A model generated the notes under the pieces. It saw nothing but the letters and a program-made list of their open reading frames with translations. It had not been told where the DNA came from and made no database searches. A stretch of 64,000 nucleotides of DNA from Domibacillus aminovorans (lineage in GTDB: Bacteria > Bacillota > Bacilli > Bacillales > Domibacillaceae). Positions 52,733 through 61,307 of this stretch are shown piece after piece. The DNA lies in NCBI RefSeq assembly GCF_001643235.1, contig NZ_LQWY01000067.1, positions 186,001-250,000 of the forward strand. Reading direction: 5' to 3'. How positions within the stretch are numbered: the stretch's first letter is position 1; each line of letters opens with the position of its first letter. Made by a program: the position numbers and the translations under genes.

Positions 52733-54526
52733 ATGTTATATCCAATCATCACAGATACGAGAAGCATTATTGACCTTAACGGTATCTGGAATTTTAAATT
52801 AGATACAGGCAATGGCCTTGAAGAAAAATGGTATGAAAATGTATTGACAGACACGATGAATATGGCTGTGCCATCTTCTTATAACGATATTGGCGTAACA
52901 GCGGAAATCCGCAATCATGTCGGATGGGTGTGGTACGAGCGTGAATTTACCGTACCATCTATTTTTTCATCCGAACGTATTGTGCTTCGTTTCGGATCCG
53001 CGACACATCAAGCAAAAGTATATGTAAACGGCGAACTCGTTGTGGAACATTCTGGCGGATTTATGCCGTTTGAAGCGGATCTTAAAGGATATTTGCAAAG
53101 CGGAAAAAACCGTTTGACTGTCGCAGTAGATAACATTCTTGATGAAACAACGCTTCCGGTTGGAAAATATGTGGAACGCGATGTGCCAGGTGTCGGCAAA
53201 GTGATCCGCAATCAGCCGAACTTTGACTTTTTCAACTATGCAGGTCTCCATCGTCCGGTGAAAATTTATACAACACCAAACACGTATGTACAAGACGTAA
53301 CAGTCGTGCCAAATATCGACGGTGCTGTTCAGTACAAAATCGACGTAGCAGGAGAAGCTGATGTGAAAGTAAGCGCGGTGGATGAAGAAGGTGTCATCGT
53401 AGCGGAAGCATTCGGTGCAGAAGGAACGATCCAGATTCCAGACGTAAAACTGTGGGAGCCGATGAACGCATACTTGTACACATTTAAAGTAGAGCTGACA
53501 AAAGACGGCAGCACTGTGGATGTATATGAACAGCCAGTCGGCGTTCGCTCGGTGGAAGTAAAAGACAGCCAATTCCTCATCAACAATAAACCGTTTTATT
53601 TCAAAGGATTTGGTAAACATGAAGACACAGCCGTTCATGGCAGAGGATTTGATGAAGCGGTTAACGTAATGGACTTTGAATTGATGAAATGGATCGGTGC
53701 CAACTCATTTCGTACTGCTCATTATCCGTACTCTGAAGAAATTATGCGTCTTGCGGACCGTGAAGGCATTGTCGTGATTGATGAGACTCCAGCTGTCGGC
53801 GTTCATTTAAACTTTGCGGCAACATTGTTTGGTGCCAGTGAAAAACGCAACACATGGGAACACATCGGGACTCACGAACAGCATCGTCAAGTGATTCAAG
53901 AACTCGTTGCCCGCGATAAAAATCATCCATGCGTCGTCATGTGGTCTGTAGCTAATGAACCGGCATCTGAAGAAGAAGGAGCACGCGAATACTTTGAACC
54001 GCTCGTTCAATTAACAAGAGAATGTGATCCACAAAAACGTCCAGTCACCATTGTTACACATTTATGGTCCACACCGGACACATGCCACATCGCTGAAATT
54101 GTGGATGTACTCGCATTGAATCGTTACTACGGCTGGTACGTAGAAGCAGGCGAGTGGGACATCGTCAAAGCACAGCTGCGTGAAGAATTTGACGGCTGGT
54201 TGAAACGCTGCCCGGGCAAACCAATCATGTTCACTGAATACGGTGCTGACACCGTTGCCGGCTTGCATGATGTTGCACCGGTTATGTTTACGGAAGAATT
54301 CCAGGTTGAATACTACCGCGCTAATCACGAAGTTTTTGACGAATACAAAGAATTCATCGGAGAACAAGTATGGAACTTCGCCGACTTCGCTACAAGCCAG
54401 GGCGTTATGCGTGTACAAGGCAACAAAAAAGGGATTTTCACACGTGATCGTAAACCAAAAGCATCTGCACATGAACTCCGCCAGCGCTGGACAGAAATTC
54501 CAGACTTCGGATATAAATCGAAATAA
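52733..54526 (+). CDS. uidA: Beta-glucuronidase (GH2)
   Basis: The enzyme releases D-glucuronate from beta-glucuronides. It has the three GH2 domains: jelly roll (about 1-180), immunoglobulin-like (about 181-275) and TIM barrel (about 276-597). The acid/base Glu409 is in [12 protein letters not shown] and the nucleophile Glu502 in [11 protein letters not shown], as in E. coli UidA. There is no signal peptide, so it acts in the cytoplasm on unphosphorylated glucuronides, which agrees with the phosphorylation-dead permease nearby. AAAGGAG precedes the ATG. Confidence 0.96.
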   Translation: MLYPIITDTRSIIDLNGIWNFKLDTGNGLEEKWYENVLTDTMNMAVPSSYNDIGVTAEIRNHVGWVWYEREFTVPSIFSSERIVLRFGSATHQAKVYVNGELVVEHSGGFMPFEADLKGYLQSGKNRLTVAVDNILDETTLPVGKYVERDVPGVGKVIRNQPNFDFFNYAGLHRPVKIYTTPNTYVQDVTVVPNIDGAVQYKIDVAGEADVKVSAVDEEGVIVAEAFGAEGTIQIPDVKLWEPMNAYLYTFKVELTKDGSTVDVYEQPVGVRSVEVKDSQFLINNKPFYFKGFGKHEDTAVHGRGFDEAVNVMDFELMKWIGANSFRTAHYPYSEEIMRLADREGIVVIDETPAVGVHLNFAATLFGASEKRNTWEHIGTHEQHRQVIQELVARDKNHPCVVMWSVANEPASEEEGAREYFEPLVQLTRECDPQKRPVTIVTHLWSTPDTCHIAEIVDVLALNRYYGWYVEAGEWDIVKAQLREEFDGWLKRCPGKPIMFTEYGADTVAGLHDVAPVMFTEEFQVEYYRANHEVFDEYKEFIGEQVWNFADFATSQGVMRVQGNKKGIFTRDRKPKASAHELRQRWTEIPDFGYKSK

Positions 54527-54578
54527 GCAAAACCCATATATAAAGAGCGCACTGCAAAACACTTATATGTAAAGGAAG

Positions 54579-54616
54579 CATCCGAAAGAATAAGGTCTCT
54601 TTCGGGTGTTTTTCTT
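54579..54616 (+). terminator. Terminator after uidA
   Basis: CATCCGAAAGA pairs with TCTTTCGGGTG, followed by a T-rich run. Confidence 0.8.
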
Positions 54617-54761
54617 TTGATCTTTTCATAGTAAGCTATTAATAATATACAAAAAGAAAGCACCATTAGATAACTTTCAGTAAAATATAGACAGATTGCA
54701 GTCGTGTAATTACTGCTTTTTTTAATGTACTAAAATAGTTTAAATGAAAGGATGTTGTTTG

Positions 54762-55094
54762 GTGAGAATGTCGACTGTCTTAATTACTGCCTATGCAAAA
54801 GCACCTCAAAATACAAGCATGTACGAGAATTATAAATATGTGGGTATAGTACTTGAAATTCATAAAGAGAGCCACATCATTATTAATGCAGAGTTTACGT
54901 TCGTAACGAATCTTGCACAAGACTTTTTTAAACGGATGATTGTTGGCTACGATTTCAGTAAAGATATTAGCCCACTCATTGAAGAGATTGCGAACGATTA
55001 TTTGGCACCGTCCCAGCAAGCCGTAATCGTTGCCTTAAAAGTCGCTCATCAGCGATATAAAGATCGTTTGGAAGTAAGAAAACAAAAGGATTAG
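54762..55094 (+). CDS. DUF3870 protein
   Basis: A 110-residue soluble protein that fits the DUF3870 family (TVLITAYAKAPQNT at the start, INAEFTFVTNLAQDFFKRMIVGYDF in the middle, QAVIVALKVAHQRYKDR at the end). No function is known. GTG 54762 lies eight bases after AAAGGA; ATG 54744 and ATG 54768 are alternatives. It stands alone between uidA and the convergent glycosyltransferase gene. Confidence 0.7.
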   Translation: MRMSTVLITAYAKAPQNTSMYENYKYVGIVLEIHKESHIIINAEFTFVTNLAQDFFKRMIVGYDFSKDISPLIEEIANDYLAPSQQAVIVALKVAHQRYKDRLEVRKQKD

Positions 55095-55112
55095 GTAACA
55101 ACGACCATACAG

Positions 55113-55143
55113 AAAAAAAGCTTCCCCATTAAAGGGAAGCTTT
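55113..55143 (-). terminator. Terminator of the csaB-glycosyltransferase operon
   Basis: AAAGCTTCCC pairs with GGGAAGCTTT, with a seven-base T tract on the minus strand. The stem includes the stop codon region. Confidence 0.75.
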
Positions 55144-56295
55144 ATAAATGGCTTCATATTTCTCAGCTGCAGCTAAATGAGAGTATTCATCTTCAATTTT
55201 CTTTCGGGCAGCGGCTGCAAACTGCTTGCCTTTTTCTGGATTGTCGAGCAAATCAATCATTGCGTCAGACAATTCTTCTACATTTTTCTCCGCTACGAGC
55301 AATCCATCAACACCGTGATTGACGATTTCTTTCAATCCGCCAACTGCACACGCAATTAAAGGAGAGCCGGAGCCCATTGCTTCAAGTGCTGAAATCGATG
55401 TCGCTTCTTCCACGCCTTCTGAATATACACTTGGCACTAATACAACGTCCGCTAGCGCATAATATTCTTTAATGACGTGATGAGGGATCGCGCCTAACAA
55501 TTCAACGCTCGCACCAATGCCGCGTTCAGCGATTAATTTTTTCATTTCATCCATCGCTTCACCCGTTCCTGCATAAATAAGCTTCGCATTCGGGTATTTC
55601 TCAAGCACGGCAGGCAAAGATAAAATCGGGTAAATGACCCCATTTTTCTTCGTTAAACGGCGCGGGACAAAAAACACAGGCGCATCAGCCGGCACATGAT
55701 GCTTCCCGCGATAAGCTAATTTATTTTCCGCATCCGGTTTAAAATCATCGACATTAATAAAATTACGAATCGCCGTTCCCTCGATGCCTGCTTCACGCTT
55801 CACATAATCTTTAATACGTGTATCGACTGTAATGATCGAGCGCGTTTTTCGGTACGCTTCAATTTCCTGAGCAAGCAAAAACGTCTCTTCCGGGCTGCCT
55901 TTTAAAATATTCCCAGCCGATAACGCTTCATATGTCAAATAGCCATGAACCGTTGACACAACAGGAAGTCCTGCATCAAGTGCCGCGAATGTCGCATACA
56001 CTTCCTGTGCATTCACGATGTCATAATTTTTCTCTTTTTGCGCTTCCATCAGCTTTTGAAGCATTTTCTTGCGCTGCTTCAAGCCGTATACAAATCCTTT
56101 TCCTTTTGACACTTTATTCATTAAAAAGCCCGGTCCGCGCACAGCTGCTTTTTGTTGAAATTCTGGAATATCGGTAAACGATAAAATATCGACTTCGTGT
56201 CCGCGTGCTTCAAGCCCGGCTTTCAGCGTCGCCACGTGCACAGACAGCCCGCCCGTATGCGGATAATGGTACACCGTTGCAAGCAAAATCTTCAT
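55129..56295 (-). CDS. GT4-family glycosyltransferase
   Basis: A 388-residue GT-B enzyme. The N-terminus has the GT4 acceptor start (TVYHYPHTGGLSVHVATL), and the C-terminal domain has the sugar-nucleotide motif EGVEEATSISALEAMGSGSP. It follows csaB after 12 nt on the same strand, so it probably adds a sugar to the wall polymer that CsaB pyruvylates. Donor and acceptor cannot be told from sequence. Confidence 0.85.
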   Translation of the reverse strand: MKILLATVYHYPHTGGLSVHVATLKAGLEARGHEVDILSFTDIPEFQQKAAVRGPGFLMNKVSKGKGFVYGLKQRKKMLQKLMEAQKEKNYDIVNAQEVYATFAALDAGLPVVSTVHGYLTYEALSAGNILKGSPEETFLLAQEIEAYRKTRSIITVDTRIKDYVKREAGIEGTAIRNFINVDDFKPDAENKLAYRGKHHVPADAPVFFVPRRLTKKNGVIYPILSLPAVLEKYPNAKLIYAGTGEAMDEMKKLIAERGIGASVELLGAIPHHVIKEYYALADVVLVPSVYSEGVEEATSISALEAMGSGSPLIACAVGGLKEIVNHGVDGLLVAEKNVEELSDAMIDLLDNPEKGKQFAAAARKKIEDEYSHLAAAEKYEAIYKASL

Positions 56296-56307
56296 TCCGA
56301 CATCTCC

Positions 56308-57414
56308 CTACATGAAATACTTTTTCAGTAATTCAATATTTTCAATCGCTTCATCCCGCATAACCGCCGCATTCTCAGCAACTTTCGTACTCAACTCGGC
56401 CCGGTTATTCAATACATAACGCGTATTTTCGACCAATTGATCCCGGTCAAGATCTTCTAAACGGAACGAATACTCCCACATTCCGCTCCGCTTTAATAAA
56501 CTTTCCACCTTTTTATCATAACTGATTCCGACGTGTGGAACCGCTGTGAGCGCCGAGAAAATTAACGAATGCAAACGTAAACCAACCGTTGCTGCGCATC
56601 CTCCGATAAAGTTCAAATACTGATTTGGCGTAAAATCACCCGCTAGTAAATGACACAGGGGTGCGTTCTTCATCTTTTGAAGCACCCGCTTCGATGCGTC
56701 CACGTCGTGATGACCTTCCATCGGCACAAATACAGGCGTCACACCATCGCTCTCGATCAATTCATCAAGTGCAGATGCAAGCTTGTCCTCATAATCACTA
56801 TGTTCAAACCATGGTCGAACGGACACAGCGAGGAGCTTTTCACTGCCTGTCAAATTCAAACTTTGCAAACATGCTTGATCTTCTTTTTTCTGAAAAGCAA
56901 ACACGATATCTGCGGTCACAACCGTTTTCGGGCGAGTGACGCCAAGATCATGAAGATAGTCCTTTGAATATTGGTCGCGCACAGTAATGAAGTCCGCTTT
57001 GTTCGCGAAACGTCTCATTAAAAACTTGCCCCATGAGGACGTGACAGGACCGATGCCTTGCGAGAAAAACATAACGCGTGCGCCACATATTTTCGCGAGC
57101 ATGGCGATGATTAAATAGTAGGGAAGAGGGCCGAACAAAAACTTCGTCGGATACGTATCCTGTAATAATCCGCCGCCGCCGGAAATTAAGACATCCGCAT
57201 TCCGGAGCACTTTTATTTTTTCTTTGTTTTCACGCCGCCACGCACGGTACACGGTTTTTACATTGTGCGCGCGTGCTGTTTGTTCAGGTGATAGGGAAAA
57301 TACTGTTATATCAATATTGGGAACTTCTGAACGTAAATTATCGACAATCGACTCAAGGATCGCTTCATCCCCAGTGTTGCCAAGTCCGTAAAAACCGGAA
57401 ATCACTACTTTCAA
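56308..57414 (-). CDS. csaB: Polysaccharide pyruvyl transferase CsaB
   Basis: CsaB adds a ketal pyruvate to a ManNAc residue of the secondary cell-wall polymer, the ligand recognised by SLH domains. The 368 residues carry the family motifs SGFYGLGNTGDEAILES, SGGGGLLQD and the late VGLRLHSLIFSA. The start is TTG 57414, nine bases after AGGAGG; an upstream extension has no ribosome-binding site. Its presence explains the five SLH proteins in this window. It is transcribed divergently from the dehydrogenase gene. Confidence 0.92.
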   Translation of the reverse strand: MKVVISGFYGLGNTGDEAILESIVDNLRSEVPNIDITVFSLSPEQTARAHNVKTVYRAWRRENKEKIKVLRNADVLISGGGGLLQDTYPTKFLFGPLPYYLIIAMLAKICGARVMFFSQGIGPVTSSWGKFLMRRFANKADFITVRDQYSKDYLHDLGVTRPKTVVTADIVFAFQKKEDQACLQSLNLTGSEKLLAVSVRPWFEHSDYEDKLASALDELIESDGVTPVFVPMEGHHDVDASKRVLQKMKNAPLCHLLAGDFTPNQYLNFIGGCAATVGLRLHSLIFSALTAVPHVGISYDKKVESLLKRSGMWEYSFRLEDLDRDQLVENTRYVLNNRAELSTKVAENAAVMRDEAIENIELLKKYFM

Positions 57415-57537
57415 ACGGATAATCCTCCTAGTTTGTACTTGAAAACTAACCTTCATTTTATCACCGAAACGTGGCGTATTCAAATCGAATTTGCTATACT
57501 ATGAAAAGCTATTGAAGAAAAGAGAGGGTCCTTAGAG

Positions 57538-58803
57538 ATGCAGAAAATATGTATTATTGGATTAGGATATATCGGACTGCCCACTGCAGCCGTCTTTGCC
57601 CGCGCCGGTTATGATGTTGTCGGTGTGGACATAAATGCACAAGTGATTGAGCTGTTAAACAAAGGTGAAATTATAATAGAAGAAAACGGTTTACCAGAAG
57701 TCGTGAAAGAAGCAGTTGAATCTGGTAAATTGCGTGCAGCACTCGCACCGGAAGCAGCGGATGCGTTTATCATTGCCGTGCCGACACCGGTTCATGAAGA
57801 TCATAGAGCGAATGTTGACTACGTTGTGAGCGCAGTGAAACAAATTGTGCCACACGTGAAAAAAGGCGATGTCATCATCGTTGAATCGACGATCCCGCCG
57901 CGGACAATTGATGACGTTGTTGCACCGATTTTTAAAGAAGCCGGCTTTGATCCGGAAAAAGACATTCATCTGGCACATTGTCCGGAACGCGTATTGCCAG
58001 GCCGCATTTTGATCGAGCTCGTTGAAAATGCGCGCATTGTCGGTGGTCTTACTCCTGAGGCCGCTGAAAAAGCGGCAGACGTCTACCGCCGCGTTGTGAC
58101 AGGTGATATTTTAGTAACCGAAGCGGTGACGGCTGAAATGTCGAAGCTAATGGAAAATACATTCCGCGATGTAAACATTGCGCTTGCGAATGAATTGTCA
58201 AAAATTTGCGGTGCACTCGGCGTTGATGCGCATAAAGTAATCGAACTTGCGAACCGCCACCCGCGTGTGAATTTGCACCAGCCGGGTCCAGGCGTTGGCG
58301 GGCACTGCTTGGCCGTCGATCCGTATTTTATCGTGGAAAAAGCGCCAGAAGAAGCGCAAATAATTAAATTGTCACGTGACATTAATAACTCGATGCCAGA
58401 TTACGTCGTCGATCAAGTGCTGCGCATGACGGGCGATATTGAAAAGCCAACTGTTGCGCTGTTTGGTTTAACGTATAAAGGAAACATCGATGACGTCCGT
58501 GAAAGTCCAGCCATCGAAATCGTTGAAAAAATGATCGAGAACCCGCGCTTTGACGTGCGCGTCCACGATCCACACGTCCGCGGGGAACAAGTCAAATTCC
58601 CGCTCGTTTCATTTAAAGATGCAATCGCAGGCGCCCATTTAGTCGTTGTGCTCGCGGATCATAATGAATTTAAAGAATTGAACAAAGAAACATTAGTCAC
58701 CTCAATGGCCCGTCCAGTCGTGTTTGATACGAAAAACTGCACAGGCTTAAGCAGCGAAAGTGGCCTAACTGTACACAAAATCGGTGACCTACGCGGTTTG
58801 TAA
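57538..58803 (+). CDS. wecC: UDP-N-acetyl-D-mannosamine dehydrogenase (WecC family)
   Basis: A nucleotide-sugar dehydrogenase that oxidises UDP-ManNAc at C6 to UDP-ManNAcA. It has the N-terminal Rossmann motif GLGYIGLPTAAVFARAGYDVVGVD, the catalytic cysteine in GVGGHCLAVDPYF, and the C-terminal GLTYKGNIDDVRESPA domain. Substrate choice rests on similarity and on mnaA and tagA-type genes nearby; UDP-glucose dehydrogenase is less likely. It is 421 residues long. It lies head to head with csaB. Confidence 0.85.
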   Translation: MQKICIIGLGYIGLPTAAVFARAGYDVVGVDINAQVIELLNKGEIIIEENGLPEVVKEAVESGKLRAALAPEAADAFIIAVPTPVHEDHRANVDYVVSAVKQIVPHVKKGDVIIVESTIPPRTIDDVVAPIFKEAGFDPEKDIHLAHCPERVLPGRILIELVENARIVGGLTPEAAEKAADVYRRVVTGDILVTEAVTAEMSKLMENTFRDVNIALANELSKICGALGVDAHKVIELANRHPRVNLHQPGPGVGGHCLAVDPYFIVEKAPEEAQIIKLSRDINNSMPDYVVDQVLRMTGDIEKPTVALFGLTYKGNIDDVRESPAIEIVEKMIENPRFDVRVHDPHVRGEQVKFPLVSFKDAIAGAHLVVVLADHNEFKELNKETLVTSMARPVVFDTKNCTGLSSESGLTVHKIGDLRGL

Positions 58804-58805
58804 AT

Positions 58806-58825
58806 GTTCGGAAGCTGAGTAAAAC
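58806..58825 (+). repeat. Dispersed 20-bp motif, copy 1
   Basis: GTTCGGAAGCTGAGTAAAAC recurs with one change at 60706-60725. In both places a second GAGTAA follows about 20 nt after the first. This copy lies between wecC and tagA. Confidence 0.7.
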
Positions 58826-58871
58826 AACTCGCAAACGGAGTAAATGATCAATGAAAAAGGTGAGATAAACG

Positions 58872-59600
58872 GTGAAAAAGGAACAATATTTAGGTGTGTC
58901 GGTATCGCCGCTCACGTATGATCAAATTATCAGAGATATGAAGACACGCATCCAAGCAGGCGAACAGTCGACGGTCATCGCTGTTAACCCTGAAAAAGTG
59001 ATGACCGCAAGACGCGATCCGCTCGTCAAAGACCTTATTAACAATTCAACGTACCAGATCGCAGACGGCGTCGGTATGATCATTGCCGCTAAATTAAAAA
59101 AAGGTCAGCTGACAGAACGGGTGACAGGCGTTGATATGATGGGACGCATTCTTGAGATGGCAGCGGCCGAAAACCTCGGTGTCTTTTTCTATGGCGCGAA
59201 AGAAGCGACAGTGAAGAAAGCCAAAGAAAATCTAGAGGCCACGATTCCAGAATTACGCGTCGTCGGATATGAAAATGGCTACGTAAAAGATCAGGACGCT
59301 CTTCTCGAAAAAATTCGTGAGTCCGGTGCGCACATCATTTTTGTTGCCCTCGGCAGCCCGCGCCAAGAACTATGGATTCGTGAAAATATGCCGAAATTGC
59401 CAAAAGTAAAAGTATTTCAAGGCGTCGGCGGCAGCTTCGATGTATACTCTGGTAACGTACAGCGCGCACCGGAGCTTTATCGGAAAGCCGGGCTTGAATG
59501 GCTGTACCGGCTTATGAAAGAACCGAAACGTCTGAAACGTCAAATGGCGTTGCCGAAATTTCTTGCAGCAGTCATCATGTCGCGGGAGGACAAAAAATGA
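58872..59600 (+). CDS. tagA: WecG/TagA-family N-acetylmannosaminyltransferase
   Basis: The family adds ManNAc from UDP-ManNAc to undecaprenyl-PP-GlcNAc, the linkage step of wall teichoic acid and related polymers. The motifs VAVNPEKVMTARRDP, YQIADGVGMI and ALGSPRQELWI are intact in 242 residues. The start is GTG 58872, after AAAAGGTGAG. It overlaps the next glycosyltransferase gene by four bases (ATGA). In this setting it would start the pyruvylated polymer that holds the S-layer. Confidence 0.9.
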   Translation: MKKEQYLGVSVSPLTYDQIIRDMKTRIQAGEQSTVIAVNPEKVMTARRDPLVKDLINNSTYQIADGVGMIIAAKLKKGQLTERVTGVDMMGRILEMAAAENLGVFFYGAKEATVKKAKENLEATIPELRVVGYENGYVKDQDALLEKIRESGAHIIFVALGSPRQELWIRENMPKLPKVKVFQGVGGSFDVYSGNVQRAPELYRKAGLEWLYRLMKEPKRLKRQMALPKFLAAVIMSREDKK

Positions 59601-60667
59601 AGGTGCTTCATTTAATTAGCGGCGGCGAAACAGGCGGGTCGCGTAAACACGTTATTACGCTGCTTGAACAATTTGAGCCGTCGGAAGTGACGCTTGCCGT
59701 TTTTCAAGAAGGTGCACTCGCAGAAGAAGCGCGTGCAGCTGGTATTCGTACTGAACTGTTCGCGCAAAAATCACGCTACGATCTATCCGTTCTAAGAAGA
59801 CTTGCGAATTTTATTCAAGCGGAGCAGTTTGACATTTTGCATTCGCACGGCCCGCGCGCTAACCTGTTTGGCATTTATTTGAAGAAAAAAACGGGCATTC
59901 GCTGGGTGACGACTGTTCATAGCGATCCCGCGCTTGATTTTGTAAAAGGCGGAGTCAAAGGCACGATTTTTACAAAATTAAGCATGTACGCGATCCGGCA
60001 AATGGATCATTATTTCGCTGTATCAGACCGTTTTAAACAAAACTTAGTCTCGCTCGGGATTTCAGCTGAGAAGGTACAGACTGTATATAATGGGATTCAT
60101 TTTACGGAAGAACCAGCTGAATCCGCCCTGCTGCATGTGCCGGATCACGAATTTGTCATCGCGATGGTGGCAAGACTTCACCCGATTAAAGGACATGAAA
60201 TCGTGTTTGACGCTTTACGCCAGTTAGAAATGAAGCCTCACGTCCTTTTAATAGGAGATGGGCCGATTGAAGACGAACTGCACGCGAAAGCGCAAGACTT
60301 GCGAGAACACGTTCACTTTTTAGGCTTCCGGAAAGATGTCGCGAATATATATGCGGCGTCCGATGTAGCTTTGCTCGCATCGTACAGCGAAAGCTTTCCG
60401 CTCGCGCTGCTCGAAGCGGCGAACGAACGAATTCCGCTCATTTCGACTGATGTCGGAGGTGTGGGCGAGTTGATCACACCGGGCGAAACGGGCTGGATCA
60501 TCCCAACAGGCGACGCACATGCACTCGCCGCCGCCATTCGCGGAGCGATGCAAGCAGATGTAAAATTGATGGGCGAAAAATTGTACGAACATGCTTCAAA
60601 TAACTTTTCATTAGACCAACTTCATAAAGCAACGAAAGAAGTATACGTTAAAATCGCGTCCCGTTAA
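59597..60667 (+). CDS. GT4-family glycosyltransferase
   Basis: A 356-residue GT-B enzyme with N-terminal LISGGETGGSRKHVITLLE, then VARLHPIKGHEIV, and the C-terminal donor site SYSESFPLALLEAANERIPLI. The frame is open from 59498 inside tagA, but ATG 59597 after GGGAGG is the true start. Translational coupling to tagA suggests that it extends the same undecaprenyl-linked chain. The sugar is unknown. Confidence 0.87.
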   Translation: MKVLHLISGGETGGSRKHVITLLEQFEPSEVTLAVFQEGALAEEARAAGIRTELFAQKSRYDLSVLRRLANFIQAEQFDILHSHGPRANLFGIYLKKKTGIRWVTTVHSDPALDFVKGGVKGTIFTKLSMYAIRQMDHYFAVSDRFKQNLVSLGISAEKVQTVYNGIHFTEEPAESALLHVPDHEFVIAMVARLHPIKGHEIVFDALRQLEMKPHVLLIGDGPIEDELHAKAQDLREHVHFLGFRKDVANIYAASDVALLASYSESFPLALLEAANERIPLISTDVGGVGELITPGETGWIIPTGDAHALAAAIRGAMQADVKLMGEKLYEHASNNFSLDQLHKATKEVYVKIASR

Positions 60668-60685
60668 CCGGCACGCGATTTTTTG
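60651..60685 (+). terminator. Terminator after the tagA operon
   Basis: AAATCGCGT (60651-60659) pairs with ACGCGATTT (60673-60681), then six T. The left arm lies within the last codons of the gene. Confidence 0.85.
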
Positions 60686-60705
60686 TTGTGGAAACGGAGT
60701 ATAAG

Positions 60706-60725
60706 GTTTGGAAGCTGAGTAAAAC
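60706..60725 (+). repeat. Dispersed 20-bp motif, copy 2
   Basis: GTTTGGAAGCTGAGTAAAAC differs at one position from the copy at 58806-58825, and is followed by another GAGTAA at 60737. Confidence 0.7.
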
Positions 60726-61116
60726 GATTATAAAATGAGTAACGCTCCGATAAATAAAATCCAATTTATGGATTGTCACAAAATTTTAATAAAAAAAATA
60801 AACATCACACATAAGGCAACTGAGATAAACATAGACTTGATTTATTGTGTTTTTAAGGTTGTTTTTGTTACAGCAGAAACCAAAATTTAATGCTTTTTAA
60901 ACGGTTTCGAACTTAGTAAAGGCGCCTTTTGCTACAAAAATGACAAAATAAAAAAGCAAAATCCTTTAATTTTATCTAGTATATGGTATATAATGAATAA
61001 GCTGTTGAACAAATAATCTACTTTAACCGTTTTTTGCTAATAGTTTTACATATATTTTTCATAATGATAACAAACATTACGTTTCTAATAAATTATGGAA
61101 ATATACAAAAAAAGGT

Positions 61117-61144
61117 TGAAAAAATTACTTTGTTTGATAGAATA
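61117..61144 (+). promoter_or_regulatory. Probable S-layer gene promoter
   Basis: TTGAAA (61117-61122) and TAGAAT (61139-61144) are 16 nt apart. Confidence 0.5.
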
Positions 61145-61307
61145 TTACTTGAGTTGTAATCCTGTTAAATTCTCCTTGTCTTACATAATGATTCATCCAG
61201 TGAGAAATTCGACCAGGTACTCGTATTATGTTTTACGGAACGATTGGCCACAAGCTGATCGGTTTCAAATATAAAAAAACCTTTACAAAACGGGAGGAAC
61301 TTATTAC

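Larger units (their letters stand above)
60668..61307 (+). other. Long AT-rich regulatory region of the S-layer gene
   Basis: These 640 nt hold no gene. They contain the second copy of the 20-bp motif (60706-60725), a TATAAT at 60989-60994 without a clear -35 box, the likely main promoter at 61117-61144, and a leader of about 155 nt before the ribosome-binding site GGGAGGAA. Long, multi-promoter leaders are usual for S-layer genes. Confidence 0.6.
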
